This document shows positions 27,540-36,125 of a DNA stretch of 64,000 nt, one piece after another. Both the position numbers and the translations under genes were made by a program. This DNA comes from Hyphomicrobiales bacterium. Lineage in GTDB: Bacteria; Pseudomonadota; Alphaproteobacteria; Rhizobiales; JACESI01. Each line of letters starts with the position of its first letter. The stretch's first letter is position 1. The DNA lies in NCBI GenBank assembly GCA_013911885.1, contig JACESI010000007.1, positions 99,592 to 163,591 of the forward strand, written 5' to 3'. The notes beneath the pieces were generated by a model. It was not told the origin of the DNA. It worked only from the letters and a program-made list of their open reading frames with translations, and ran no database searches.

Positions 27540-29171
27540 GTGAAGCATCATCCATCGACGCGAATTCTAGAAGCCTTGTCCCGCACGGCCGGATCCGCCG
27601 CCATGCGCGATCTCTTCCAGCGCGAACCGGACCGCTTTCAGCGCTATTCGCTGCGCGCCGGGTCGATCCTTCTCGATTACTCAAAGAACCGTATCAACGA
27701 TGCTGTTTGCGCGGCGCTGATGGCGCTTGCGCGGGAGGCGGGGGTGGAGCGGATGCGGGCGCGAATGTTCGCCGGCGAAGCGATCAATCTGACCGAAGGC
27801 AGGGCGGTTCTGCACACCGCGCTTCGCGCCCCCCGCGAGGCGGATTTCCAGGTGGCGGGCGTATCCGTCATGGACGATATTCACGCGGTTCTGGATGCGG
27901 CTGAGGCATTTGCCGAGGCTGTGCGCAATGCCACGATCCGAGGCCGCAACGGTGATATGTTCCGCGATGTCGTCAATATCGGGATTGGGGGTTCGGACCT
28001 CGGCCCCGCCATGGCAACGCTCGCGCTCGCGCCTTATCATGACGGGCCGCGCGTTCATTTCGTGTCGAATGTGGATGGCGCCCATCTCGCCGACACGCTG
28101 AAGGGTCTCAATCCGGCGACAACGCTGTTTCTGGTCGCCTCGAAAACCTTCACGACGCAGGAAACCATGGCAAATGCGCTCTCCGCGCGGGCATGGCTGA
28201 CGGAGACGCTCGGCGAGGCGGCGGTAGCGGATCATTTCGCCGCGATTTCAACCAACCGCGACAAGGTCGCGGAATTCGGCATCAGCCCGACCCGCATGTT
28301 CGGTTTCTGGGACTGGGTCGGCGGGCGCTATTCAATCTGGTCGGCAATCGGGCTTTCGCTGATGCTCGCCATCGGGGCTCGCCGTTTTCGCGCTTTTCTG
28401 GCCGGCGCCCACGCCATGGACCGCCATTTCCTCGAGGCGCCGCTTGAACAGAACATGCCGGTCATTCTCGCGCTTCTCGGGGTCTGGTACCGGAATTTTC
28501 TTGATTTCCCGGCCCATGCGGTGCTGCCTTATGACCAGCGGTTGTCGCGTTTTCCAGCTTATCTCCAGCAACTCGATATGGAGAGCAATGGCAAGCAGGT
28601 AACGATTTCCGGCGTGAGCGTCGATTATGCGACCGGGCCGATCATCTGGGGCGAACCTGGAACCAACGGCCAGCACGCCTTCTACCAGCTGATCCATCAG
28701 GGAACGCAGGTCATCCCATGTGATTTCCTGCTTGCGGCCAATCCGCAGGAAAATATGGGCGAGCATCATGCGATCCTGAGCGCAAACTGCTTCGCCCAGG
28801 CGGAAGCCTTGATGCGCGGCAAAACCTATAGCGAAGTCTGCGATGAACTGGCAGAACAGGGAAAAACCATTGACGAAATGGACCTCCTCGCAGAGCACAA
28901 GGTCTTCCCGGGTAACCGCCCGTCAAACGTGCTGCTTTACAAGCGCCTCGATCCTGAAACGCTTGGCGCTCTCATTGCCCTTTATGAGCACAAGGTTTTC
29001 GTCCAGGGCGTGATCTGGGGAATCAATTCGTTTGATCAGTGGGGGGTCGAACTCGGCAAGGCGCTGGCGCAGGAGATCCTGCCGCTCCTGCGCGATCCGG
29101 CGCGCAGCGCGGAGGCGGGCGATGCCTCGACCCGCGGTCTTCTTGCGGCCTATCACCAGTTCCGTTTGTGA
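27540..29171 (+). CDS. pgi: Glucose-6-phosphate isomerase
   Basis: Interconverts glucose-6-phosphate and fructose-6-phosphate. Family signatures: [17 protein letters not shown], the [10 protein letters not shown] phosphate-binding segment, [37 protein letters not shown] and [14 protein letters not shown]. Length 543 is normal. The start is a GTG after a GCGAGG site. Divergent from the ROK regulator with a gap of about 145 bases. Confidence 0.97.
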   Translation: MKHHPSTRILEALSRTAGSAAMRDLFQREPDRFQRYSLRAGSILLDYSKNRINDAVCAALMALAREAGVERMRARMFAGEAINLTEGRAVLHTALRAPREADFQVAGVSVMDDIHAVLDAAEAFAEAVRNATIRGRNGDMFRDVVNIGIGGSDLGPAMATLALAPYHDGPRVHFVSNVDGAHLADTLKGLNPATTLFLVASKTFTTQETMANALSARAWLTETLGEAAVADHFAAISTNRDKVAEFGISPTRMFGFWDWVGGRYSIWSAIGLSLMLAIGARRFRAFLAGAHAMDRHFLEAPLEQNMPVILALLGVWYRNFLDFPAHAVLPYDQRLSRFPAYLQQLDMESNGKQVTISGVSVDYATGPIIWGEPGTNGQHAFYQLIHQGTQVIPCDFLLAANPQENMGEHHAILSANCFAQAEALMRGKTYSEVCDELAEQGKTIDEMDLLAEHKVFPGNRPSNVLLYKRLDPETLGALIALYEHKVFVQGVIWGINSFDQWGVELGKALAQEILPLLRDPARSAEAGDASTRGLLAAYHQFRL

Positions 29172-29289
29172 AGGCGGGCTTGAAGGCTGGACAGAGGCCA
29201 GAAATCGGGCATTAATTTCCTCCATTACCGTTCGATGAAAAGGCGATAAAGTTCCCTCCGACTCCTCTTTTCTTAATCAGGATGACGCA

Positions 29290-29403
29290 ATGAATGTTCC
29301 GGTGCCGATCAGGTTCGGGCGAAAAGTCGGCCTTGGCGCGTCGGCTCTGCCGCAAAAACTCTGGGCGCCGCTCAATCGCAACGACAAGGATACAGCGGGA
29401 TGA
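29290..29403 (+). CDS. Small ORF coupled to thiD
   Basis: A 37-codon ORF (MNVPVPIRFGRKVG...) whose TGA overlaps the thiD ATG in the four-base ATGA arrangement. An AGGA lies upstream of its ATG. It could be a real small protein or an upstream ORF that sets thiD translation. I do not recognise the sequence, and it is too short for the ORF track. Confidence 0.35.
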   Translation: MNVPVPIRFGRKVGLGASALPQKLWAPLNRNDKDTAG

Positions 29404-30218
29404 CGGCCACAGCTCCACCGATCGCGCTCACCATTGCCGGGTCGGATTCGAGCGGTGGGGCGGGTATTCAGGCCGATCTCAAGACATTTTCCGCGCTCGG
29501 GGTCTATGGCGCAAGCGTGATCACGGCGTTGACGGCCCAGAACACGCAAAGGGTCTCGGCGGTGCACATGGTCCCGCCGGACTTCGTGCGCGCCCAGATC
29601 GACGCGGTCGCGAGCGATCTTGACATTGCCGCGATCAAGATCGGAATGCTCGCCAGTGCCGCCATCATCGATGCGGTCGATGCGGGGCTTGCGGCATTTC
29701 CCGCCCGGCCGATTGTGCTCGATCCGGTTATGATTGCGACATCCGGCGATCGGCTCATTGATGAGAATGCCGTATCAAGCCTGCGTGAAAAATTGATGCC
29801 GCGTGCCGAACTGATTACGCCTAACCTGCCGGAGGCGGCCTATCTCACGGGCGAACCAATCGCGGAAGATGATCGTGCCGTGGAGCATCAGGCAGCCCTT
29901 CTCGTCGCGTTGGGCGCGCGGGCGGTGCTTCTCAAAGGCGGCCATGGCACGGGCGCGGAGGCGCGGGATTTTTATCAGGAAGGGGCGGTGCGACGCTGGC
30001 TTTCAGCCCCGCGAAGCCGGACCCGCAACACCCATGGTACAGGATGCAGCCTTTCGTCGGCGATTGCAGCCGGTCTTGCGCTGGGTTTGTCACTTTCCGA
30101 TGCCGTTGATGCCGCGAAACGCTATATCACAGCCGCCATCAATGCTGCGGATCGCCTCAAGGTCGGCAAGGGACACGGCCCGGTGCATCACTTCCATGCT
30201 GTCTGGCCGGAAGGATAA
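29400..30218 (+). CDS. thiD: Hydroxymethylpyrimidine (phosphate) kinase
   Basis: Phosphorylates HMP and HMP-phosphate for thiamine synthesis or salvage. Ribokinase-fold motifs: LTIAGSDSSGGAGIQADLKTF at the N-terminus, ITALTAQNT, the PVMIATSGDRL block and the catalytic anion-hole GTGCSLSSAIAAGLALG. 272 residues. No thiamine riboswitch is evident upstream. It overlaps the small ORF before it by four bases. Confidence 0.94.
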   Translation: MTATAPPIALTIAGSDSSGGAGIQADLKTFSALGVYGASVITALTAQNTQRVSAVHMVPPDFVRAQIDAVASDLDIAAIKIGMLASAAIIDAVDAGLAAFPARPIVLDPVMIATSGDRLIDENAVSSLREKLMPRAELITPNLPEAAYLTGEPIAEDDRAVEHQAALLVALGARAVLLKGGHGTGAEARDFYQEGAVRRWLSAPRSRTRNTHGTGCSLSSAIAAGLALGLSLSDAVDAAKRYITAAINAADRLKVGKGHGPVHHFHAVWPEG

Positions 30219-30635
30219 ATGAAACCGAGGGCGACTTCAGAAAAGATTCGCCATATCTATGCTTCTGACAAAGGTTAGTGCACCGAAAAACCCTTTCGTT
30301 GCCTCTCGCGACTGTGACATTAGAGTGACATGCTTTTCAAAAATCGACTGTTGTTCTGTTGCTGGTGATGATGTTGCTTAGTGGGTAATTTCAAAAAATC
30401 GACATCTTGTGGATGGGTGACGTTTTTTAAGTGATTGATTCCATTGCGTATGCACAGTAACTCATCAAATTTTTGGAACTTCTAGATCGCTGGTCGCGAA
30501 GTTCTTCCCGGCGCAATGCGCTTAGTATTCCTGCTGTCAAGGGTTCTGACCTTAACGGAAAGCAGTTTGTGCTGATCCTTTAGTGTGGTTATTGTCACTT
30601 CATATAGTACGGGACGCCTCGGGAGGGCCTTACGA
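30219..30635. other. Long intergenic region with a TGACAT direct repeat
   Basis: No convincing gene. It contains TGACATTAGAGTGACAT (30315-30331), a direct repeat with an 11-base period; read on the other strand it is TGTCAC-N5-TGTCAC, which resembles a PhoB binding site. Several AT-rich tracts follow. The start site and promoter of the FadL-type gene must lie here, but I cannot assign -35 and -10 boxes with confidence. Confidence 0.4.
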
Positions 30636-31976
30636 ATGAAATTCACTACACGTCGCAACACCTGGGCCATGCTGCTTGCTGGCGCCTCGTTGACCGCTCT
30701 CACGGTACAGTCCGCCAATGCGGCTTTCTTCGCGCTTCGCGAGCAGAGTGCCTATTCGCAGGGTGCATCCTTCGCGGGTGCCTCGGCGCAGGTTAACGCG
30801 CTCAGTTCCTCCTTCTTCAACCCGGCGATCATCACCGAATTTTCGGGCCTGACGCTTGAAGGAACGCTCTCCGGCATTCTGCCTTTCACGGATGCGGAAA
30901 CCTCTGTCGCGGGCGGCAATATCGGCAATCCGGTCGTTGACGGTACCCGCGCTGTCGCCATCGGTGCGCGCCAGACGACAGACAATGTCGGCAAGAAAGC
31001 CCTTGTTCCTGGCAGCTATGCTTCTTACCAGATCAACGAGAAATTCTGGGCCGGCTTCGCGGTCAATGCGCCATTCGGCCTTGGTACGCGCTCGGAACCG
31101 GGCAGTCTTGAGGCCCTGTCATCCCAGGAATTCAGTGCTCTTAGCTTCAACTTCCAGCCGACTGTTGCCTATAAGGTCAATGAGCGCTTCTCTCTCGCTG
31201 TCGGTCTTCAGGTGCAATATATTCAGGTCGAGCAGTCCGCAAATCAGCTTACCGGCGCCAATGTCGAACTCAACGCTGAAGATGTCAGCTTCGGCGCCCT
31301 CGCAGGCGTGACCATCAAGCCAACCGACAAAACGGTGATCGGCATTGGTTATCGTTCGCAGATGGATGTCGACCTTGATGGCACCACGACGCTGCGCAAC
31401 AATGGTGGCGTGCCTGGTTTTGATGTGGATCTCGGCCCTGCAAGCGCTGACCTCGCGTTGCCCGATATTGTGAATGTCGGGATTTCCCATCGCTTCACGG
31501 AACGGTTCACCGGCCTTGCCCAGTTCTCATGGGAAAACTGGAGCCGCCTGCAGTCTGTCAGCGTCATCAACGGCGCAGGCGCTACGGCAGCGGAATTCGA
31601 GTTCAACCTGTCGGATTCGTTCTTCTATGCGATCGGGGGTGAATTTGAGGCGACCGATCACCTGAAACTGCGTGCCGGTATTGCCTACGAGACTTCGCCA
31701 ACCAACGATCAAGACCGCAGCCTTGCTCTTGCAGATAACAATCGTCTCTGGTTTTCGGCTGGCGGAACCGTTAAACTGCTTAAGCATATCGAGAACGACT
31801 TCGCGTTTACATGGGTTCGCGTCGAAGGTGATACGGTTGTTGGCAACCGCTTCCAGTCTGGTACAACAGTTGCCGGTAGTGCCCTTCCGCTGCCGCTTCA
31901 GGGCGCCAATATTGCCAGCGGCACAGCTAATTCTAACGTCTTCATCATCTCTGCCGGCAGCCGCATCCGCTTCTGA
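30636..31976 (+). CDS. FadL/OmpP1-family outer-membrane protein
   Basis: Beta-barrel channel for hydrophobic compounds such as fatty acids. The signal peptide ends at QSANA-AFF, and the mature N-terminus FFALREQSAYSQGASFAGASA is the typical FadL plug start, followed by the conserved LSSSFFNPAIITEFSG. The protein ends in a terminal aromatic (SAGSRIRF), as required for barrel assembly. 446 residues from the ATG at 30636, which has a GGGAGG site; the ORF track start at 30585 adds a non-signal extension. Followed by a strong terminator. Confidence 0.92.
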   Translation: MKFTTRRNTWAMLLAGASLTALTVQSANAAFFALREQSAYSQGASFAGASAQVNALSSSFFNPAIITEFSGLTLEGTLSGILPFTDAETSVAGGNIGNPVVDGTRAVAIGARQTTDNVGKKALVPGSYASYQINEKFWAGFAVNAPFGLGTRSEPGSLEALSSQEFSALSFNFQPTVAYKVNERFSLAVGLQVQYIQVEQSANQLTGANVELNAEDVSFGALAGVTIKPTDKTVIGIGYRSQMDVDLDGTTTLRNNGGVPGFDVDLGPASADLALPDIVNVGISHRFTERFTGLAQFSWENWSRLQSVSVINGAGATAAEFEFNLSDSFFYAIGGEFEATDHLKLRAGIAYETSPTNDQDRSLALADNNRLWFSAGGTVKLLKHIENDFAFTWVRVEGDTVVGNRFQSGTTVAGSALPLPLQGANIASGTANSNVFIISAGSRIRF

Positions 31977-32024
31977 TCTCGCTGATTTGTGGGCAGTGAT
32001 ACGCCACTCAGAAACCCAAAGAAA

Positions 32025-32050
32025 AACCGGCCAGTCTGGCCGGTTTTTTT
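32025..32050. terminator. Bidirectional intrinsic terminator
   Basis: AACCGGCCA-GTC-TGGCCGGTT followed by five further T residues, and preceded by A residues, between the convergent FadL-type gene and the SDR gene. It can serve both. Confidence 0.88.
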
Positions 32051-32080
32051 ATGTCCGTCAGGTTTGGCTTGTCGTCTTTT

Positions 32081-32860
32081 CTAGAAGGCGCCGTTGAACA
32101 GCCCGCCATCGACCAGAATGTTCTGGCCGACCATATAGCCAGCATGCTCGGAACAAAGAAAGGCGCAGATCATTCCGAACTCCTCTGGTGTGCCGAAGCG
32201 CTTTGCCGGGATTTCGCTGCGCTGGCGCTCGGCCGCGGTCGCGAAATCGATACCCATGGCATTGGCTGAGCCCGCGATACCGCTGCGCAGGCGGTCGGTG
32301 TCCATTTTGCCCGGCAGGATGTTGTTCACAGTCACATTATGGGCGGCGAACGTACGGCATACCCCGGCCATGAAGGCCGTCAGTCCCGCTCGTGCACCGG
32401 AGGAAAGATCGAGGCCCTCGATCGGCATGCGCACCGACAGCGATGTGATATTGACGATGCGCCCGAATTTCCGCTCCATCATGCCGGGGGCGACCATTTG
32501 AATGAGTTCAACCGGCGTGATGAAGTTTTGGACCACGCCGTCAATCATTGCCTCGCGTGTGAGGTCACGGTAGTTCTTGCGCGGCGGGCCGCCATTGTTG
32601 TTGACCAGAATATCCGGCTCGGGACAGGCTTCCAGAAGCCGCTTCTGGCCCTCTTTCGTGCCGACATCGGTTGCAACGGTGATGATCCGGGCGCCGGTTG
32701 CTGCGCGAATCGCGTCCGCCGTCTCCTCGAGGACTTCGACGGAGCGGCCGTTCAGGACTACCTCGCAGCCTGCCGCCGCCAGCGCCTCGGCACAGCCGCG
32801 GCCCAGTCCTCTGCTTGATGCGCAGACAATTGCCTTGCGGCCTTTCAAACCCAAATCCAT
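32081..32860 (-). CDS. SDR-family protein lacking the usual catalytic Tyr/Lys
   Basis: A 259-residue Rossmann-fold protein. The N-terminal dinucleotide motif is altered (ASSRGLGRG in place of TGxxxGIG), and NNNGGPP replaces NNAG. Where the catalytic YxxxK is expected after the Ser (NITSLSVRMP...), the sequence reads LSSGARAGLTAF, so both Tyr and Lys are absent. This fits the described 'BKR-like' SDR subgroup that lacks the normal tetrad. Function is therefore uncertain; it may not be a standard reductase. The Met at 32860 (MDLGLKGRKA) is the natural start; the ORF track version is 22 residues longer. Confidence 0.85.
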   Translation of the reverse strand: MDLGLKGRKAIVCASSRGLGRGCAEALAAAGCEVVLNGRSVEVLEETADAIRAATGARIITVATDVGTKEGQKRLLEACPEPDILVNNNGGPPRKNYRDLTREAMIDGVVQNFITPVELIQMVAPGMMERKFGRIVNITSLSVRMPIEGLDLSSGARAGLTAFMAGVCRTFAAHNVTVNNILPGKMDTDRLRSGIAGSANAMGIDFATAAERQRSEIPAKRFGTPEEFGMICAFLCSEHAGYMVGQNILVDGGLFNGAF

Positions 32861-33012
32861 TATCCACACCTTCTTTTTGATCTTGGCCTCTGAAACTCCT
32901 ATACTATGTCTCGAAGAGAGATGCACTTTGGCATCGTCACAATTTTGAGATACGAGTCTGGCAAAGCACCTTTAGAAGTCCTACTTTGAAATATTTTTGA
33001 GGCGGTGACCGC

Positions 33013-33855
33013 ATGAAGGCAAAAGCAGAAGCCGACCAACCCGATATCACCCATTATCGCAGTCTGTTCATTTCAGATGTGCATCTTGGTTCCAAAGGCT
33101 GTCAGGCAGACCTTCTTCTCGACTTTCTGCGCTACCACAGTGCCGAGAAGGTCTTTCTCGTTGGCGATATCATCGATGGCTGGCGACTCAAGAAAAACTG
33201 GTACTGGCCACAGAAACACAATGACGTTGTGCAGAAGCTCCTGCGCCTCGCGCGCAAGGGGGCAGAGGTGACGTATCTGCCCGGAAACCATGACGAATTT
33301 CTGCGCGATTATCTGGGAACGCATTTCGGCGGGGTCACGGTCGTCGACCGGGTAATCCATGAGACGGCGGATGGACGGCGGATGCTGGTCATTCATGGTG
33401 ATCAGTTCGATATCGTGGTGCGCCATGCCAAATGGCTCGCGACGCTCGGTGATGGCGCCTATGTGCTCGCGATTAAAATCAACACCTATCTCAACCGCTT
33501 GCGTCGTGTTCTCGGTCTTTCCTATTGGTCACTGTCTGCCTGGGCCAAGATGAAAGTGAAGTCGGCGGTCAATTTCGTCGGCGAGTTCGAAAAGGCACTC
33601 TGCCACGAAGCGGAACGAAGCCGGGTGGATGGCGTGATCTGCGGTCATATCCACCATGCGGTCATCCACAGGGATTTCGGGATTGAATATGTGAACACCG
33701 GCGATTGGGTGGAGAGTTGCACGCTTGTCGCAGAGCACCATGACGGCAGGCTGGAAGTCATCCGCTGGACGGAGATCAAGGTTGTTCCGGAAATGACCGA
33801 GCCGAATACCGGCAGCAGTCCAGTACTGGTGAAGGGCAAGAAATTCGCCGCATAG
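33013..33855 (+). CDS. Metallophosphoesterase, LpxH/PlcP-like
   Basis: Calcineurin-type two-metal hydrolase related to UDP-2,3-diacylglucosamine hydrolase. Motifs in order: SDVHLGSKG, VGDIIDGW, GNHDE, IHGDQFD and GHIHHAVI. 280 residues with a GAGG site before the ATG. In rhizobia and marine bacteria, a protein of this family (PlcP) removes phospholipid head groups under phosphate starvation and is paired with a glycosyltransferase (Agt), as seen here in the next gene. That makes PlcP more likely than LpxH, but the assignment is inferred from context; I found no clear Pho box just upstream. Confidence 0.85.
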   Translation: MKAKAEADQPDITHYRSLFISDVHLGSKGCQADLLLDFLRYHSAEKVFLVGDIIDGWRLKKNWYWPQKHNDVVQKLLRLARKGAEVTYLPGNHDEFLRDYLGTHFGGVTVVDRVIHETADGRRMLVIHGDQFDIVVRHAKWLATLGDGAYVLAIKINTYLNRLRRVLGLSYWSLSAWAKMKVKSAVNFVGEFEKALCHEAERSRVDGVICGHIHHAVIHRDFGIEYVNTGDWVESCTLVAEHHDGRLEVIRWTEIKVVPEMTEPNTGSSPVLVKGKKFAA

Positions 33856-33904
33856 GTTTCAATACCGTTAAACTGGACCGTCAAACTGGATTTGGACCAT
33901 ACCG

Positions 33905-34933
33905 ATGAAGCTCGTTATCGTAACGGATGCATGGCATCCACAGGTTAATGGCGTGGTGCGCACCCTCGACCGGACGCGGCAGGAACTCATCGCAATGGGC
34001 CATGACGTGGCGATTGTCTCGCCGGAGCTTTTTTTCACTGTGCCATGTCCGACCTATCCGGAAATACGGTTGTCCCTTGCGAGCGGGTCGGCGATTGCAG
34101 CCGAGATCGAGAAACATGCGCCCGATCATATTCATATCGCCACGGAGGCAACCCTCGGCATGGCAGCGCGGCGCTATTGCCTCGCCAAACGCCGCTGCTT
34201 TACCACGAGCTACCACACGCGCTTTCCCGAATATGTGAGCGCCCGCTTTCCGATCCCCGCACGCTGGACTTATGCTTATCTGCGCTCGTTTCATAATTCC
34301 GGAAATGGCTGCATGGTTGCAACCGAATCGCTGCGTAACGAGCTAGCCGGGCACGGCTTCAACAATCTTCAGAACTGGACGCGCGGTGTCGACGCGGCGC
34401 ATTTCAGGCCGGACCGGCGCAAGGATCTCGGTTTCGAAGGCCCTGTCCAGCTTTATGTCGGGCGGGTTGCGATCGAAAAGAACATAGAGGCATTCCTGAA
34501 AACCGGTGTGCCGGGTACGAAAATCATTGTCGGCGACGGACCGGCGCTCTCCCAGCTTTCGCAGCGCTTCCCGGAGGCCAAATTCCTCGGCGCGAAATTT
34601 AGCGACGAACTGGCCGATATTTATGCCTCTTCAGATGTATTCGTCTTTCCAAGCCGAACCGATACATTCGGGATCGTTCTTCTCGAGGCCCTTGCATCCG
34701 GCGTGCCTGTTGCAGCCTATCCCGTCACCGGGCCGCTCGATATTGTCGGAGACAGAGAGGATGTCGGCATACTTTCCGATGACCTTGAAACGGCCATTCG
34801 CGGCGCCCTCCATGCGGATAGAGATGCTTGCCGTGCATTCGCCGAGGCGCGTTCATGGCGAAAGACGGCGGAGGTCTTTTTCGATAATATCACCTTGAGC
34901 CGCGAATCGGAAAGCACCCACGTTGCTGCCTAG
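33905..34933 (+). CDS. GT4-family glycosyltransferase, Agt-like
   Basis: Retaining glycosyltransferase with the GT-B fold: N-terminal VTDAWHPQVNGVVRTLDRT, and a C-terminal donor site with LYVGRVAIEKNIEAFL, VGDGPALSQL and SRTDTFGIVLLEALASGVPV (EX7E-type motif). 342 residues. It begins 49 bases after the PlcP-like gene. By analogy with PlcP/Agt pairs it may add sugar to diacylglycerol to form glycolipids that replace phospholipids. Other lipid or polysaccharide acceptors remain possible. Confidence 0.85.
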   Translation: MKLVIVTDAWHPQVNGVVRTLDRTRQELIAMGHDVAIVSPELFFTVPCPTYPEIRLSLASGSAIAAEIEKHAPDHIHIATEATLGMAARRYCLAKRRCFTTSYHTRFPEYVSARFPIPARWTYAYLRSFHNSGNGCMVATESLRNELAGHGFNNLQNWTRGVDAAHFRPDRRKDLGFEGPVQLYVGRVAIEKNIEAFLKTGVPGTKIIVGDGPALSQLSQRFPEAKFLGAKFSDELADIYASSDVFVFPSRTDTFGIVLLEALASGVPVAAYPVTGPLDIVGDREDVGILSDDLETAIRGALHADRDACRAFAEARSWRKTAEVFFDNITLSRESESTHVAA

Positions 34934-34934
34934 T

Positions 34935-35065
34935 GGTTCGCCCGAAACAAAACAGTCCGACTTTAGTCGGGTTGTTTTGTTGAAGAAAAGCGAACCCTTT
35001 TAAAGAGTTGAGCTGGTGGATCGGCCCGACTTTTCGGGTTCGAAAAGTCGGAGTCAATCCACTAG
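34935..35065 (+). promoter_or_regulatory. Two long hairpins between the glycosyltransferase and dehydratase genes
   Basis: Hairpin 1 (34935-34996): outer arms GGTTCGC/GCGAACC enclose AACAAAAC...CCGAC-TTTA-GTCGG...GTTTTGTT, an almost fully paired stem. Hairpin 2 (35013-35065): CTGGTGGAT/ATCCACTAG around CCGACTTTTCG-GGTT-CGAAAAGTCGG. The first may terminate the upstream operon. The 3' arm of the second reaches the AGGAG ribosome-binding site of the next gene, so it might also control that gene. Confidence 0.6.
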
Positions 35066-35074
35066 GAGCCGGTC

Positions 35075-36076
35075 GTGAAACAAGTCCCGACTTATGATGA
35101 TGTTGTTGCTGCAGCCGACCGCCTTCGGGGCCATGCTGTCAGAACACCGCTTCTGTCATGTGCTGAACTTGACCGGCGCACTGGCGGACGGATTTTTCTC
35201 AAGGCCGAAAACCTCCAGCGCACGGGCTCATTCAAGTTTCGCGGGGCGATGAATGCGATTTCTGCGCTGATGGCCAGCGGCGCTGATCCCGCACCTCCTG
35301 CACGGGGCGGCGTAATCGCCTTCTCCTCCGGCAATCATGCGCAGGGCGTGGCGGAAGCCGCGCGCCTTCACGGCATTCCGGCAACGATCATCATGCCGGA
35401 TGACGCGCCGCTTTCGAAGATCCGCCGAACCGAGCGGGCGGGTGCAACGGTCATTCTCTACGATCGCAACCGGGATAGTCGCGATGAGATCACGCGCATC
35501 CACACAGAGCGGCTCGCGGCTGAACTGATCCATCCCTTTGATAATCAGGATGTGATTGCCGGGCAGGGAACACTGGCGCTCGAAGCTGTCGATACGCTTG
35601 CCGAACTGGGTATAGCACCGGACTTGGTTCTTGCCTGTGCCGGTGGTGGCGGTTTGGCGGCGGGCGTTTCGCTTGTGATGGCGAAACGCTGTCCGCAGGC
35701 GCGTTTTCATACGGTGGAGCCGGAAGGCTTTGATGATTACCGACGCTCGCTTCTCGCGGGAGAGCGGCTTTCCAACCCGACCACCAGTGGCTCTGTCTGC
35801 GATGCCATTCTGACACCCATGCCCGGCGCACGGAGCTTTGAAATTCTGCATGGTTATGCTTCGGAAGGGCTCGCCGTCACCGATGCCGATGCGATGAGCG
35901 CGGTTGCCTTTGCTTATCATGAACTCAAGATTGTGCTGGAACCGGGCGGCGCGGTTGCTCTTGCGGCTGTTCTTTCCGGCAAGATTGATGTCCGCGATAA
36001 AACCGTGCTTCTGACCCTTTCCGGCGGGAATGTGGATCCGGCAATTTTTCAGCAGGCACTCGAAGGCAGCGCGTAG
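35075..36076 (+). CDS. Threonine/serine dehydratase (PLP, no ACT domain)
   Basis: Fold-type II PLP enzyme that deaminates threonine to 2-oxobutyrate, the precursor of isoleucine, or serine to pyruvate. The PLP lysine is in RTGSFKFRGAMNA, the phosphate cradle is CAGGGGLAAG, and SSGNHAQGVA binds substrate. At 333 residues it has no C-terminal regulatory domain, so it is of the short (TdcB-like or serine racemase-like) type. The start is a GTG preceded by AGGAG. A hairpin overlaps the ribosome-binding site. Confidence 0.88.
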   Translation: MKQVPTYDDVVAAADRLRGHAVRTPLLSCAELDRRTGGRIFLKAENLQRTGSFKFRGAMNAISALMASGADPAPPARGGVIAFSSGNHAQGVAEAARLHGIPATIIMPDDAPLSKIRRTERAGATVILYDRNRDSRDEITRIHTERLAAELIHPFDNQDVIAGQGTLALEAVDTLAELGIAPDLVLACAGGGGLAAGVSLVMAKRCPQARFHTVEPEGFDDYRRSLLAGERLSNPTTSGSVCDAILTPMPGARSFEILHGYASEGLAVTDADAMSAVAFAYHELKIVLEPGGAVALAAVLSGKIDVRDKTVLLTLSGGNVDPAIFQQALEGSA

Positions 36077-36125
36077 GCCCGTTCACGTCCTCCCGTGCAC
36101 GGGAAAAGACGTCGGCAAGAGACGA

